Below are positions 8,460 through 16,944 of a stretch of 64,000 bases of DNA, piece after piece (positions within the stretch are counted from its first letter, which is position 1; every line of letters begins with the position of its first letter). The notes beneath the pieces were generated by a model. The model was given only the letters and a program-made list of their open reading frames with translations. It searched no databases and was not told where the DNA came from. The stretch comes from Streptosporangium sp. NBC_01756 (GTDB taxonomy: Bacteria; Actinomycetota; Actinomycetes; Streptosporangiales; Streptosporangiaceae), in NCBI RefSeq assembly GCF_035917975.1, contig NZ_CP109130.1, forward strand, positions 4,836,001-4,900,000. The letters are read 5' to 3'. The position numbers and the translations under genes were made by a program.

Positions 8460-9365
8460 GTGAACGACGCTGCGGATGAGGACGTTCCGCCGGAGTCCGG
8501 GCGGCCTGGCAGGCGGCAGCCGATCGCCTGCGTCGTCGTGCCCGCGCACAACGAGGAGGCCGTCATCGCGAGCGGTCTGCGGCGGCTGCTCGCGGGAACG
8601 GCCCCGGGCGAGTTCGACGTGGTGGTGGTGGCGAACGCCTGCGCCGACCGCACGGCGGAGGCCGCCAGGCAGGCCGGTGTCCGCGTCGTGGAGACGCCGG
8701 TGCCGGGTAAGGCCAACGCGCTGCGACTCGGCGACGGGACCTGCCGGACCTTCCCCCGCGTGTATCTGGACGCCGACGTCGAGCTGAGCGCCGACTCGGT
8801 ACGCGCGCTCGTCGCCGCCGCGGACCGGCCCGGCGTGCTGGCCTGCGCCCCCGTCCCGGTCTGGGATCTGGACGGGGTCGGCTGGGTGGCCCGGCGCCTG
8901 CACAAGGTGCACGACCAGCTGATCGCACCGTTCCGGGCGCTGGCGGGGGTGGGGGTATACGTGCTCACCGAGCAGGGGCACGCCAGGGTCTTCCCGCTGC
9001 CGGATGTGATCTCCGACGACGGCTGGGCGCACGGCGGCTTCGCGCCGCACGAGCGGGTGGTGGTGACCGAGGCACAGTCGCTGGTGCGCCCGGCGCGGAC
9101 CGTCTCGGCCCATCTGAGCCGCCGGGTGCGGGTGCGCCTGGGCAATCGGCAGCTCGCCGAGCTGGGCCGGTCCGCCGCAGAGGGGCGGCTGCGGCTGAGC
9201 TCCCTGGGCTCCCTGGTGGTGCGGCGGAAGGTGAGCCCGCTCGACGCGGGCTGCTACCTCACCGTCCTGCTCATGGACCGGACGCTGACCCGGGTGCGCG
9301 CCTCGCGGGGCGGACCGGTGGCCTGGGGCGGCGACACGGGCAGCCGGTCCCAGCCGGGCGGTTAG
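8460..9365 (+). CDS. Glycosyltransferase family 2
   Basis: A 301-residue GT-A glycosyltransferase. It has VVVPAHNEEAVI at the nucleotide-binding start, VVVANACADRTAE, PGKANALRLG and the metal-binding DAD (YLDADVEL). No transmembrane segments are evident in the C-terminal half, which is rich in Arg/Leu. The frame is open upstream but GTG 8460 is preceded by GGGAGG at 9 bases and begins just before the conserved fold. It lies alone on the plus strand among minus-strand sugar genes, divergent from the rmlC-like gene. Confidence 0.8.
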   Translation: MNDAADEDVPPESGRPGRRQPIACVVVPAHNEEAVIASGLRRLLAGTAPGEFDVVVVANACADRTAEAARQAGVRVVETPVPGKANALRLGDGTCRTFPRVYLDADVELSADSVRALVAAADRPGVLACAPVPVWDLDGVGWVARRLHKVHDQLIAPFRALAGVGVYVLTEQGHARVFPLPDVISDDGWAHGGFAPHERVVVTEAQSLVRPARTVSAHLSRRVRVRLGNRQLAELGRSAAEGRLRLSSLGSLVVRRKVSPLDAGCYLTVLLMDRTLTRVRASRGGPVAWGGDTGSRSQPGG

Positions 9366-9456
9366 TCCGTGCGGGCCCGCCGAAGCCCCGGCCCCGGCCA
9401 CGACGGCCGCCCGACCAGTACGGCGAGGCGGCCCGCTGCTCCTGCGGCCGGTGGGA

Positions 9457-10215
9457 TCAGGCACCGGCCCGCTCGGTGATCGCATACACCCGGACCGAGC
9501 CGAACGGGCCCTCCTGCGCCGCCCTGCGGCCCAGCGTCACCGTGCGCAGGTGCCGGAACCGGCCGGTGCGGAGCAGGAACTCCTCTTCGACCGGGTTGAA
9601 GTAGATCACCGTGACCGCGCGCGGGTTCCGGTCCACGGTCGCGACCAGCTTCCCGATCGCGGCGGCGAAGGTGTCGCCCCGGAAGGGGTTGTTGAGGAAC
9701 ACCACGCTGACGTCGTCGGGGATCTCGTAGTCGAGCACGTCCGACCGGACGAGCCGGACGTCCTCGCAGCGCAGCCGGAGGCGGGTGCCCGCGATGTTCT
9801 TCCGCGCGATGTCGTTGAGCTCTTCGGACAGCTCGACACCGATCACCTTCCGGAACGGGTAGCGGGCCGCCGCCTCCAGCACCATGCGCCCCATGCCGGA
9901 GCCGAGGTCGATGAACACGTCGTGCTCGCCGACGTCACCCCGGGGCAGCACGCGTCGCAGGGTCTGCCAGTTCGCCGCCGAATAGTAGACCCTGTCCTGC
10001 CGCGCGAGCCCGAACTCCTCAAGGCTCACGACCTCCGAGGTCCGTACTCCGTACCGGCGCTCGAACAGCAACTGGCCGGTGGTACGGCGCAGCCACCGGT
10101 AGGAGCGCCGCAGCCCCCCGGTCAGTCCGGCCGCGGCGGCCGCACCCGTGGCGGCGCAGCTCTCCACCAGGGAGGTGAGCTCCGTGGTGACGGCGGTCTC
10201 GATGAAGACGCTCAC
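9457..10215 (-). CDS. SAM-dependent methyltransferase, class I
   Basis: A 252-residue Rossmann methyltransferase. The SAM-binding motif I is VFIDLGSGMGRMVLEAA (about residues 98-114), with acidic VIGVELSEEL as motif II and an FLNNPF motif in the position of the catalytic D/N-PP-Y/F. Start GTG 10215 has AAAGGA upstream. It follows the GT4 gene by 25 bp on the same strand. A sugar or glycan O-methyltransferase is likely from context; an N-methyltransferase cannot be excluded. Confidence 0.75.
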   Translation of the reverse strand: MSVFIETAVTTELTSLVESCAATGAAAAAGLTGGLRRSYRWLRRTTGQLLFERRYGVRTSEVVSLEEFGLARQDRVYYSAANWQTLRRVLPRGDVGEHDVFIDLGSGMGRMVLEAAARYPFRKVIGVELSEELNDIARKNIAGTRLRLRCEDVRLVRSDVLDYEIPDDVSVVFLNNPFRGDTFAAAIGKLVATVDRNPRAVTVIYFNPVEEEFLLRTGRFRHLRTVTLGRRAAQEGPFGSVRVYAITERAGA

Positions 10216-10240
10216 GGCATTCGTTCCTTTCGCTCGGTTG

Positions 10241-11419
10241 TCAGGAACAGGCGGCCTCGTAGGCGGCCAGCAGCGCGGCCCTGGAGCGTTCCCAGGACAG
10301 CGGGCCGGTGACGCGGGCCTTGCCGGCCTCGCCCATCCTGCGGCGCTCCTGCGGATCGTCGAGCAGCCGGGCGATCAGCTTGGCGAACTCCGGCTCGTCG
10401 TTGGCCGGTGCGTACACCGCGGCGTCTCCGGCCGACACCCGCGCCTCCCGGAGGTCGAAGGAGACGATCGGGCGGGCCATCGCCATGTACTCCATGATCT
10501 TGTTCATGGTGGACACGTCGTTGAGCGGGTTGAGCGGGTCCGGTGCCAGGCAGACGTCCGCCGCGGACAGGTAGCGCAGCAGGTCCTCGTCCGGGATCCG
10601 GCCGGTGAACTCGACCGAGTCCGACAGGCCGAGCTCGCGGGAGAAGGCGACCATGTCCTCGAAGGTGTCGCCGCCGCCGACGAACACCGCGTGCCAGTCC
10701 GTGCGGCCCAGGTCGTCGCGGAGGCTGGCCAGCGACCGTAGCGCGTAGTCCACGCCGTCCTGCGGACCCATCACCCCGAGGTAGCAGAGCAGATGCGGCT
10801 TCCCCCGTTTGATCGACTCCTCGACGGGGACCCGGTGGAACCGTTCGACCGCCGGTGCGCTGCGCACCACGAACACCTCTCCGGGCTGCTTGCCGCCCCT
10901 GGTGATCGCGACCTCGCGGTAGCTCTCATTGGTCGCGATGACCACGTCGGCCGCCCGGTAGGTGAGCCGTTCCAGCCGGCACACGGCGCGGTAGAGGAAG
11001 TCCTCGCCACGGTCGAACCGGGACAGGTAGAGCTCGGGCACCAGGTCGTGCTGGTCGAACACGAACCGCGCCCCCCGCCGCTTGAGCATCCTCGCCACCA
11101 GGAACAGGAGGTCCGGCGGATTGCACGCGTGCACGACGTCCACCGGCCCGATCCGCCGGGCGAGCCGGAAGGTGTGCCAGAGCGCGGAGCCGTACTCCTG
11201 CAGATAGCCGAGCGGGCCGCCGGTCGCCGCCCGCAGCGGGTAGCGGTGGATCTTCACCCCGTCCGTCTCGACGTACGGCTCGGTGTCCCGCTTGGTGCCC
11301 CGGGGGCAGATGACGTGCACGTCCCAGCCGGCGTCACGCAGCGTGGTGCTCTCCTGCCACACCCGTCGGTCGAACGGTACGGAGAGGTTCTCGACGAGAA
11401 TGAGTGCTTTACCAGCCAA
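10241..11419 (-). CDS. Glycosyltransferase family 4
   Basis: A 392-residue GT-B glycosyltransferase. The N-terminal domain carries NLSVPFDRRVWQ and FDQHDLVPEL, and the C-terminal nucleotide-sugar domain has VGGGDTFEDM, EFTGRIPDEDL and NKIMEYMAMARPIV with the conserved Glu. Size and layout are typical of WcaI/GT4-like enzymes of exopolysaccharide loci. The start is a TTG at 11419 that overlaps the end of the nucleotide-sugar dehydrogenase gene by 11 bp, indicating coupled translation. Confidence 0.8.
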   Translation of the reverse strand: MAGKALILVENLSVPFDRRVWQESTTLRDAGWDVHVICPRGTKRDTEPYVETDGVKIHRYPLRAATGGPLGYLQEYGSALWHTFRLARRIGPVDVVHACNPPDLLFLVARMLKRRGARFVFDQHDLVPELYLSRFDRGEDFLYRAVCRLERLTYRAADVVIATNESYREVAITRGGKQPGEVFVVRSAPAVERFHRVPVEESIKRGKPHLLCYLGVMGPQDGVDYALRSLASLRDDLGRTDWHAVFVGGGDTFEDMVAFSRELGLSDSVEFTGRIPDEDLLRYLSAADVCLAPDPLNPLNDVSTMNKIMEYMAMARPIVSFDLREARVSAGDAAVYAPANDEPEFAKLIARLLDDPQERRRMGEAGKARVTGPLSWERSRAALLAAYEAACS

Positions 11420-12725
11420 GGCCCACGTATCCAGGATGTGCCCGGCGCATGTCGGCGTCGGGAAGGCGGACGAGATCGATGATCGTACGGTCGCCCGCGC
11501 CGTCGAGCGCGCTCAGCACGGCCGGGTCCTTGCAACCGACGACGCACACGTCGGCGTGCGAGAGCACGTCGTCGGCGGAGTTGCTCAGCAGGTCGCCCAG
11601 GTGCGGCAGCCTGCTCTCGATGTAGTCGCGGTTCGCCCCCATCAGCCGGGACAGGGAGACGTTGGCGTCGTAGATGCGCAGGTCGTAGCCCTTGCCGAGG
11701 AGCCGTTCCGCCAGCTCCACCAGCGGGCTCTCCCGCAGGTCGTCGGTACCCGGCTTGAACGACAGCCCGAACAGCCCGATCCGGCGGCTGCCGGCCGCCG
11801 CCACCAGTTCGAAGGCGCGCCGCAGGTGGTCCTCGTTGGACGGCAGGACGTGGGAGAGCAGCGGCACCGAGACATCGGCCCGCCGGGCCGCGTAGACCAG
11901 CCCCCGGAGGTCCTTGGGCAGGCACGAGCCGCCGAAGGCGAAGCCCGGCCGCAGGTAGGCCGGGCTGATGTTGAGCTTGCGGTCGGCGAGGAAGACGTCC
12001 ATGACCCGGTGCGAGTCCAGCCCGATCGCCTGGCAGATCGCCCCGATCTCGTTGGCGAAGCTGATCTTCAGGCCGTGGAAGGCGTTGTCGGCGTACTTGG
12101 TCATCTCGGCGACCGCCACCGGGACCCGGAAGACCTCGCCCGGAATGCCGGAGTACAGGGCGGCGACCGCGTCGCCGCTCGCGGTGTCGAACTCGCCGAT
12201 GACGGTCTTGGGCGGCTCGAAGAAGTCGCGCACACTCGTGCCCTCGCGCAGGAACTCCGGGTTGACCGCCACGCCGAAGTCCGTCCCGGCCCGCAGCCCC
12301 GATGCCCGTTCGAGGATCGGGATGAGCAGGTCGGCGCAGGTGCCGGGGAGCATGGTGCTGCGGAAGACGATCGTGTGCCGATCACTCTTGCCGGCCAGTA
12401 CGTGGCCGATCTGCTCGGCCACCCGCTCCAGGTAGGTGGTGGAGAGGCTGCCGTTCGGCGCGGACGGCGTGCCCACGCAGATCAGCGAGATCTCGGTCGC
12501 GTCGACCGCCTCGGCGACGTCGGTGGTGGCCCGCAGGGCTCCGCTCCGCACGACCTCGGCGGTCAGCTCGCCGATCCGCTCCTCGACGACCGGAGCCTGG
12601 CCCCGCGAGATGAGATCGATCTTCGTAGGGTTGACGTCGACCCCGATCACCTCGTGGCCGCTGGCCGCGAGACAGGCCGCGGAGACGCAGCCGACATAGC
12701 CGAGCCCGAACACGCTGATTCTCAT
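11409..12725 (-). CDS. AlgD-type GDP-mannose 6-dehydrogenase (nucleotide-sugar dehydrogenase)
   Basis: A 438-residue NAD-dependent dehydrogenase that oxidises a nucleotide hexose to the uronate in two steps. The Rossmann motif VFGLGYVGCVSAA is at the N-terminus; VGTPSAPNGSL, NPEFLREGTSVRDFF, PGFAFGGSCLPKDLR (catalytic Cys) and SFKPGTDDLRESPLVELAE follow. The GTPSxPNG and DDLRESPLVELAE motifs resemble AlgD (GDP-mannose) more than UDP-glucose Ugd. ATG 12725 is chosen over 12746 because GGAGG lies 6-7 bases upstream. It heads a run with GT4 and a methyltransferase, so the polymer probably contains a uronic acid. UDP-glucose as substrate is the alternative. Confidence 0.8.
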   Translation of the reverse strand: MRISVFGLGYVGCVSAACLAASGHEVIGVDVNPTKIDLISRGQAPVVEERIGELTAEVVRSGALRATTDVAEAVDATEISLICVGTPSAPNGSLSTTYLERVAEQIGHVLAGKSDRHTIVFRSTMLPGTCADLLIPILERASGLRAGTDFGVAVNPEFLREGTSVRDFFEPPKTVIGEFDTASGDAVAALYSGIPGEVFRVPVAVAEMTKYADNAFHGLKISFANEIGAICQAIGLDSHRVMDVFLADRKLNISPAYLRPGFAFGGSCLPKDLRGLVYAARRADVSVPLLSHVLPSNEDHLRRAFELVAAAGSRRIGLFGLSFKPGTDDLRESPLVELAERLLGKGYDLRIYDANVSLSRLMGANRDYIESRLPHLGDLLSNSADDVLSHADVCVVGCKDPAVLSALDGAGDRTIIDLVRLPDADMRRAHPGYVGLGW

Positions 12726-12795
12726 CGACTGCCTCCATCGCATCACTTTCCGGCTGATTACGGAGCAGGAGGCGTTTTGCTAAGCCTCGCCTGGC

Positions 12796-12814
12796 TCACC
12801 CGTTAGTCGGGTGA
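12796..12814. terminator. Short hairpin between GNAT and dehydrogenase genes
   Basis: A perfect 7-bp inverted repeat, TCACCCG - 5 bp - CGGGTGA, lies 55 bp downstream of the GNAT stop and 70 bp upstream of the dehydrogenase start, both on the minus strand. The T-rich run TTTCTT lies on the plus-strand side, so termination of minus-strand transcripts is uncertain. Confidence 0.35.
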
Positions 12815-12868
12815 TTTCTTGCGATCGTTACGATTTCGAGAAGTGCTCACCCGATGGGCCGAGCGTGA

Positions 12869-14029
12869 TTATCGATTGAAAGTGCGGATTTTTCGCGCTA
12901 TATGTCGCAAACTAGGGCCGAGTGCAGAGGATTTCGCCGTGGCGACCACGGAGTCCCGTGCCCGCCGCAGCGCCTGCCGCGCCGAACTCCGGGTCACGAT
13001 CCCCTGGCACACCTGGGTCTCACCGGTCTTGGCGCGCCGTTTGTACTCGTCGTCGCCCCGCCCGAGGTCGATACGGGTGATGCCCAGGGCCGGAGCCGCC
13101 GCGGCGAGCTCGCGCAGCAACATCCATCCGGGGGCGAGTCCCGCGAAAGCCGGATCGTAGACCGGAAACCACCAGTGCAGGACATTCTCCGACCGAATCC
13201 CGAAATGCGCCGCGACCAGGTGGGGACCGGCATGCAGTGTGGACAGAATTCCTCCGAACGAGGAATCACGGGTGTGCAGCAGCCGGGTCAACAGATCATG
13301 GCGGTCCGGTTCGGCGAAATAGTCTCTGGCCCCCGTGGCGGCGTACTGCGCTCGTTTGAGCTCGACCACCCGGCCCAGAATCTCCGTGTCGACCACGTCG
13401 GCGACGAACCGGACCGTGCCGTGGGTCCGCTCGGCCTTGGCGGCGCGGCGGCGGGCCTGGCCCATGTTGTCCTTACCGCTCCGCGACGCCCGGCCCAGGT
13501 ATCCCGCCAAGCCTCCGGAGACGTCCAGGAACGGTGACGGGCGCCGGGACTCCACCCAGGGCCCGAAGTCCGCGCAGCTCTCCACCAGATGGTCGAACGC
13601 GAAGCCGCGCACCCCGCCGGTGAGCAGCGTCAACGGGGAGAAGGAGGAACCGGGGGCGAGCACGGGCCCCTGGAAGTCCGCGGCCGGCCAGCCCGCGGGC
13701 CTGATCAGTGAGCGCTCGCGGTGGTGGGGCAGCAGGGCGCAGACGTCACCCGCCCGGTCCCTGCCCACGGCGACCCGCACCTCGCGGCCACTGCCGTGCA
13801 CGGCCGCGGCGAAGCCGGGGTGGAAGTACGGGCTGTCGAGCAGGGGGTTGGCCGCGCGGAGCCGGTGCCAGGCGTCCAGTTCCTCCGCGGTGAGCGCGCC
13901 GAACCCCACGGTCCGCACCGTCTCCACGGCCCGTACCACCGGTACCGGCTGGGCGCTCCGGGCCGGCACGGGCCGGGGATCGGTGGAGGCGTCCGGCTCC
14001 CCGGACTCCTCGCTGGCGGGCATGCTCAT
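12869..14029 (-). CDS. FemAB/BioF2-like GNAT acyltransferase
   Basis: A 386-residue protein of the Acetyltransf_6 (BioF2/CelD-like) group common in polysaccharide loci. It carries an N-terminal half with SPYFHPGFAAAV and VAVGRDRAGDVCALLPHH, a linker rich in Arg/Lys (QARRRAAKAERTHG), and a C-terminal half with AHFGIRSENVLHWW, GWMLLRELAAAA and IDLGRGDDEYKRR, the family's typical final motif. ATG 14029 has an AGGGG ribosome site 7 bases upstream; the longer open frame to 14383 overlaps the glycosyltransferase and is a shadow. It probably transfers an acyl or aminoacyl group to the sugar repeat. Confidence 0.75.
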   Translation of the reverse strand: MSMPASEESGEPDASTDPRPVPARSAQPVPVVRAVETVRTVGFGALTAEELDAWHRLRAANPLLDSPYFHPGFAAAVHGSGREVRVAVGRDRAGDVCALLPHHRERSLIRPAGWPAADFQGPVLAPGSSFSPLTLLTGGVRGFAFDHLVESCADFGPWVESRRPSPFLDVSGGLAGYLGRASRSGKDNMGQARRRAAKAERTHGTVRFVADVVDTEILGRVVELKRAQYAATGARDYFAEPDRHDLLTRLLHTRDSSFGGILSTLHAGPHLVAAHFGIRSENVLHWWFPVYDPAFAGLAPGWMLLRELAAAAPALGITRIDLGRGDDEYKRRAKTGETQVCQGIVTRSSARQALRRARDSVVATAKSSALGPSLRHIARKIRTFNR

Positions 14030-14055
14030 CGTCGTTCCCCTCGTCGGCGGCCGGG

Positions 14056-15033
14056 TCAGTCCGCGAGTTTCTGGAGCCGGCGCGACGGCCGCAGCAGTGC
14101 CACGACCGACGCCCTTGACGTACGGCGCCCCGCCAGCGCCCGTACTCCCTCGCCGAGGACGACCGCGAGATAGTAGACGAACGCCGCCGATGTGCTCCGG
14201 CGGCGGCGGAACAGCTTCACCTTGTTGACGATGAGCAGGGCGGCGAGAGTCGGGTTGACCCCCGAGTCGCCGCCGATGTGCTCGACCACCGACGCCGGCT
14301 CGTACCAGAGCGCCCAGCCGCGGTCGGCGGCCCGGAGCGCGAACTCGGTCTCCTCGCTGTAGAGCAGGAAGGACTCGTCCCACGGGCCGATCTCCCTGAT
14401 GACGTCGGTGGAGACGAGCATGGCCGCGCCGGTCGCCCAGGCCGCGGCGCCGGGCCGTTCGTACTCCCGGGGATCGGTGACCAACTCGCCCAGCGTGCCG
14501 ATCCGGCCGGCGAGACCTCCGCCGATCACCGCCTCCACCAGCGCCCTGCGCACGGTGGGGGTCCGGCGCAGGGAAGGCTGCAGGCTGCCGTCCGGGTTGG
14601 TCAGGCGTGGTACGGCGATGCCGCGCCCCGGCTGCCGCAGGGCGTCGGCGAGCGGGGCGAGCGCGCCCGGCCGCAACCTGCAGTCGGGATTGATCACGAA
14701 TACCGCGTCGAGCTCCTGGATGTCCAGTGCCTCGACTCCGGCGTTGACCGCCGCCGCGTAACCGGCGTTCCGGCCGAGCTGGACGATACGGAGCGGCAGG
14801 CCGGTCGCCTTCCCGGCGATCCCGAGGGAGTCGTCCTTCGAGGCGTTGTCGGCCACGACGACGTCTGCCAGGCGCACGCCCCGCGCGCCGTCGACGAGGG
14901 AACGCAGACAGCCTTCGAGTACCTCCGCGCTGTTGTACGTGACGATCACTACGGCGATCCGAGGGGTACCAGGCGTCATATATTCGACATCGTCGGGTGC
15001 CGGGGCGCCGTTACCACGTTCCAAGTCCCGCAC
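14056..15033 (-). CDS. Glycosyltransferase family 2 (rhamnosyltransferase-like)
   Basis: A 325-residue GT2 of the WbbL/rhamnosyltransferase-like group: VIVTYNSAEVLEGCL, VVVADNASKDDS, QLGRNAGYAAAVNAG, VFVINPDCRL, ATGAAMLV and DESFLLYSEETEFALRA. The start GTG 15033 directly follows the TGA of the upstream deacetylase (TGA-GTG), so translation is coupled. An internal ATG at 14979 lacks a ribosome site. A hydrophobic C-terminal segment may tether it to the membrane. Confidence 0.8.
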   Translation of the reverse strand: MRDLERGNGAPAPDDVEYMTPGTPRIAVVIVTYNSAEVLEGCLRSLVDGARGVRLADVVVADNASKDDSLGIAGKATGLPLRIVQLGRNAGYAAAVNAGVEALDIQELDAVFVINPDCRLRPGALAPLADALRQPGRGIAVPRLTNPDGSLQPSLRRTPTVRRALVEAVIGGGLAGRIGTLGELVTDPREYERPGAAAWATGAAMLVSTDVIREIGPWDESFLLYSEETEFALRAADRGWALWYEPASVVEHIGGDSGVNPTLAALLIVNKVKLFRRRRSTSAAFVYYLAVVLGEGVRALAGRRTSRASVVALLRPSRRLQKLAD

Positions 15034-15699
15034 TCAGCCGCGGGCGCGTTTGAACGCCCGCGCGGCGATCCGGCGGACGCGGAGCGGCAGCGGCGGGGTC
15101 CCGTCCATGACCTGGGAAGCCCAGGTGGCGTCGATGTCGTGGCGCAGGCTGTTGCGCGGCTGCAGCCAGGAGCCCGGCCGAGCCCGGCCGCCGTCGCTGG
15201 TGTACGCGCGCGTCACCTCCGCCCGCCGCAGCCTGCCGAGCACGTGCCGGTCATAGGAGCCGAAGGGGATGGCCACCCTCGACACCCGCCGGCCGGTCAG
15301 GTCACTGAGGAGCCGGTGGGCGTCGGAGATCTCCTCGTCCGCCTGCTCTCCGTCCAGCCGCCGCCAGTCGCGGTGCGCCCAGCCGTGCGAGCCGACCAGC
15401 ATGCCCGCCGCGACGAGTTCCCGTACGCCGTCCGCGTCCAGCCTGCCCGGCTCGCCGAGAAGTCCGGCCAGCACGAAGAACTCCGCGGTGAGGCCGCGTT
15501 CGAGCAGCCGGGGGAGGGCGATCTCCACATCCGAGGCGTTGCCGTCGTCGAAGGTGATGCGGACGTCCTGGCGGCCCACCGCCGCGTCGAGGACCTGCTC
15601 GAACTGCTCGACGCCGACCCAGGTCGCGTCTTCACCCGGGTCGAGCTCACGTTCGGTCGGACCGATCCCGTGCACCGTGAGGTTGACGACCGAATCCAC
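15034..15699 (-). CDS. Polysaccharide deacetylase (NodB fold), short form
   Basis: A 221-residue NodB-type deacetylase without signal peptide. The metal-binding motif 1 is ITFDDGNASD, motif 2 is SHGWAHRDW, and motif 3 is AIPFGSYDRHVL. GTG 15699 has GAGGA 6 bases upstream. It acts inside the cell or on a lipid-linked intermediate, unlike the lipoprotein deacetylase further right in this window. The stop codon abuts the start of the GT2 gene, tying it to the glycosyltransferase operon. Confidence 0.8.
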   Translation of the reverse strand: MDSVVNLTVHGIGPTERELDPGEDATWVGVEQFEQVLDAAVGRQDVRITFDDGNASDVEIALPRLLERGLTAEFFVLAGLLGEPGRLDADGVRELVAAGMLVGSHGWAHRDWRRLDGEQADEEISDAHRLLSDLTGRRVSRVAIPFGSYDRHVLGRLRRAEVTRAYTSDGGRARPGSWLQPRNSLRHDIDATWASQVMDGTPPLPLRVRRIAARAFKRARG

Positions 15700-15790
15700 C
15701 AGCGTCCTCGTTTCCGGCCCGGCGCCCGGTTACCCGAGGGCGCCGCGCGATGTCCGGCTCTCGGTGGTTATCGGTTCCCGCCGCGTCCCG

Positions 15791-16765
15791 TTACAGCAAC
15801 GCGTCGCGCCGCAGGCGGTCGGCGTACCAGGCCGCGGTCAGCTTGAGGCCCTCCTCCAGCCCGGTGGCGGGACGCCAGCCGAGCACCTCGGCGGCGGGAG
15901 CGATGTCGGCGATCCGGGCGCTGTCCAGCGGGCGGTCGTCGAGTGCGCCGTACCGGGGGCGCAAGGAGCTGCCGATGACCTGGCCCAGCAGTTCCACGGT
16001 GTCCCGGATGGACGTCCGGGTGCCCGTGCCGATGTCGAGACTCAGACCGGCCGCCCCGGCGGACCTGCCGGCGGCGAGGAAGGCCTCGACCACGTCGTCG
16101 ACGTACACCCAGTCGAGTTGCCGCGTTCCACTGCTGAGACCGGGCGCCTCGCCCCGGAGCAGCGAGAGCGTCACGTAGGGCACCAGCTTCCTGGTGTCGC
16201 GCTGGCCCGGCCCGTAGACCATGCCGATGCGCAGGGTCGTCACGGGGACGTCCCAGAGGTGATGGAACATCCGGGCGTAACCGTTGGCGGCCCACTTGGC
16301 GACCGCGTAGGGCGAGGAAGGCGCCGCCTCGCCCTCACCCGGACGGGGTTCCTCAAGCGATCCGGCGAGCACCACCCGGGTGCCCGGGGTGTCGGCGACC
16401 GCGGTGAGCAGGTTGACCACGCTCGCGAGGTTGCTCTGCAGCATCGGCCGGACGAGCCGCGGGTCCCTGGCCCCGGCGACCTCGCTGGCGAGATGGAACA
16501 CGACGGCGGGACGGGTGGAACGGACGAGGTCCTCGATCACGTCCGCGTCGCCGACGTCGGCGACGTGCCAGTTCTCGCCCTGACCGGCCCGCGCCCGGGG
16601 GTTCCTGCTGACGGCGTGCACCTCGGCGCCGAGCGAGCCCAGGCGGCGCACCAGATGGGCTCCGATGAACCCGGTGGCGCCCGTCACCAGCACGCGGGAG
16701 CCGTACCAACCGGGATCTTCCCGTCGCGGGGCAGGCGGGTCCTGGGGCGCAGGGACGGTGAGCAT
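15791..16765 (-). CDS. NAD-dependent sugar epimerase/dehydratase (extended SDR)
   Basis: A 324-residue extended short-chain dehydrogenase. The NAD motif VLVTGATGFIGAHLV is at about residues 24-38, FHLASEVAG and then a YxxxK catalytic pair (SPYAVAKWAANG) follow, and the C-terminal substrate region has DWVYVDDVVEAFL and LGWRPATGLEEGL. ATG 16765 has AGGAG 7 bases upstream and is preferred to 16816. It is the first gene of the minus-strand run epimerase-deacetylase-GT2-GNAT, so it probably makes the nucleotide sugar used by that GT2. The exact sugar cannot be told. Confidence 0.8.
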   Translation of the reverse strand: MLTVPAPQDPPAPRREDPGWYGSRVLVTGATGFIGAHLVRRLGSLGAEVHAVSRNPRARAGQGENWHVADVGDADVIEDLVRSTRPAVVFHLASEVAGARDPRLVRPMLQSNLASVVNLLTAVADTPGTRVVLAGSLEEPRPGEGEAAPSSPYAVAKWAANGYARMFHHLWDVPVTTLRIGMVYGPGQRDTRKLVPYVTLSLLRGEAPGLSSGTRQLDWVYVDDVVEAFLAAGRSAGAAGLSLDIGTGTRTSIRDTVELLGQVIGSSLRPRYGALDDRPLDSARIADIAPAAEVLGWRPATGLEEGLKLTAAWYADRLRRDALL

Positions 16766-16896
16766 GGGCGTTCTCCTCGTGTGTCTACGAGTTGTTTCGG
16801 ACGCTCTCGCTGGCATACCTGGCAGATAGGCCCATGCATTTCATACCTTGTCACGCGCTGCGCGGCAGCCGATATCCGGCTCCTCACCGGAAAAAG

Positions 16897-16928
16897 CGAT
16901 GGGACCGCTCGGTTGAGCGGTCCCATCG
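16897..16928 (-). terminator. Strong intrinsic terminator of korAB
   Basis: A perfect 14-bp stem with a 4-base loop lies 17 bp past the korB stop and is followed on the minus strand by GCTTTTT. Its position and T run fit rho-independent termination of the kor operon. Confidence 0.85.
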
Positions 16929-16944
16929 TCGTCGTCTCGGCCGG

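Noticed and set aside
14030..14383. N-terminal extension of the GNAT protein
   Set aside because: The extension overlaps the glycosyltransferase gene in another frame and is Arg/Gly-rich; ATG 14029 has a ribosome site.
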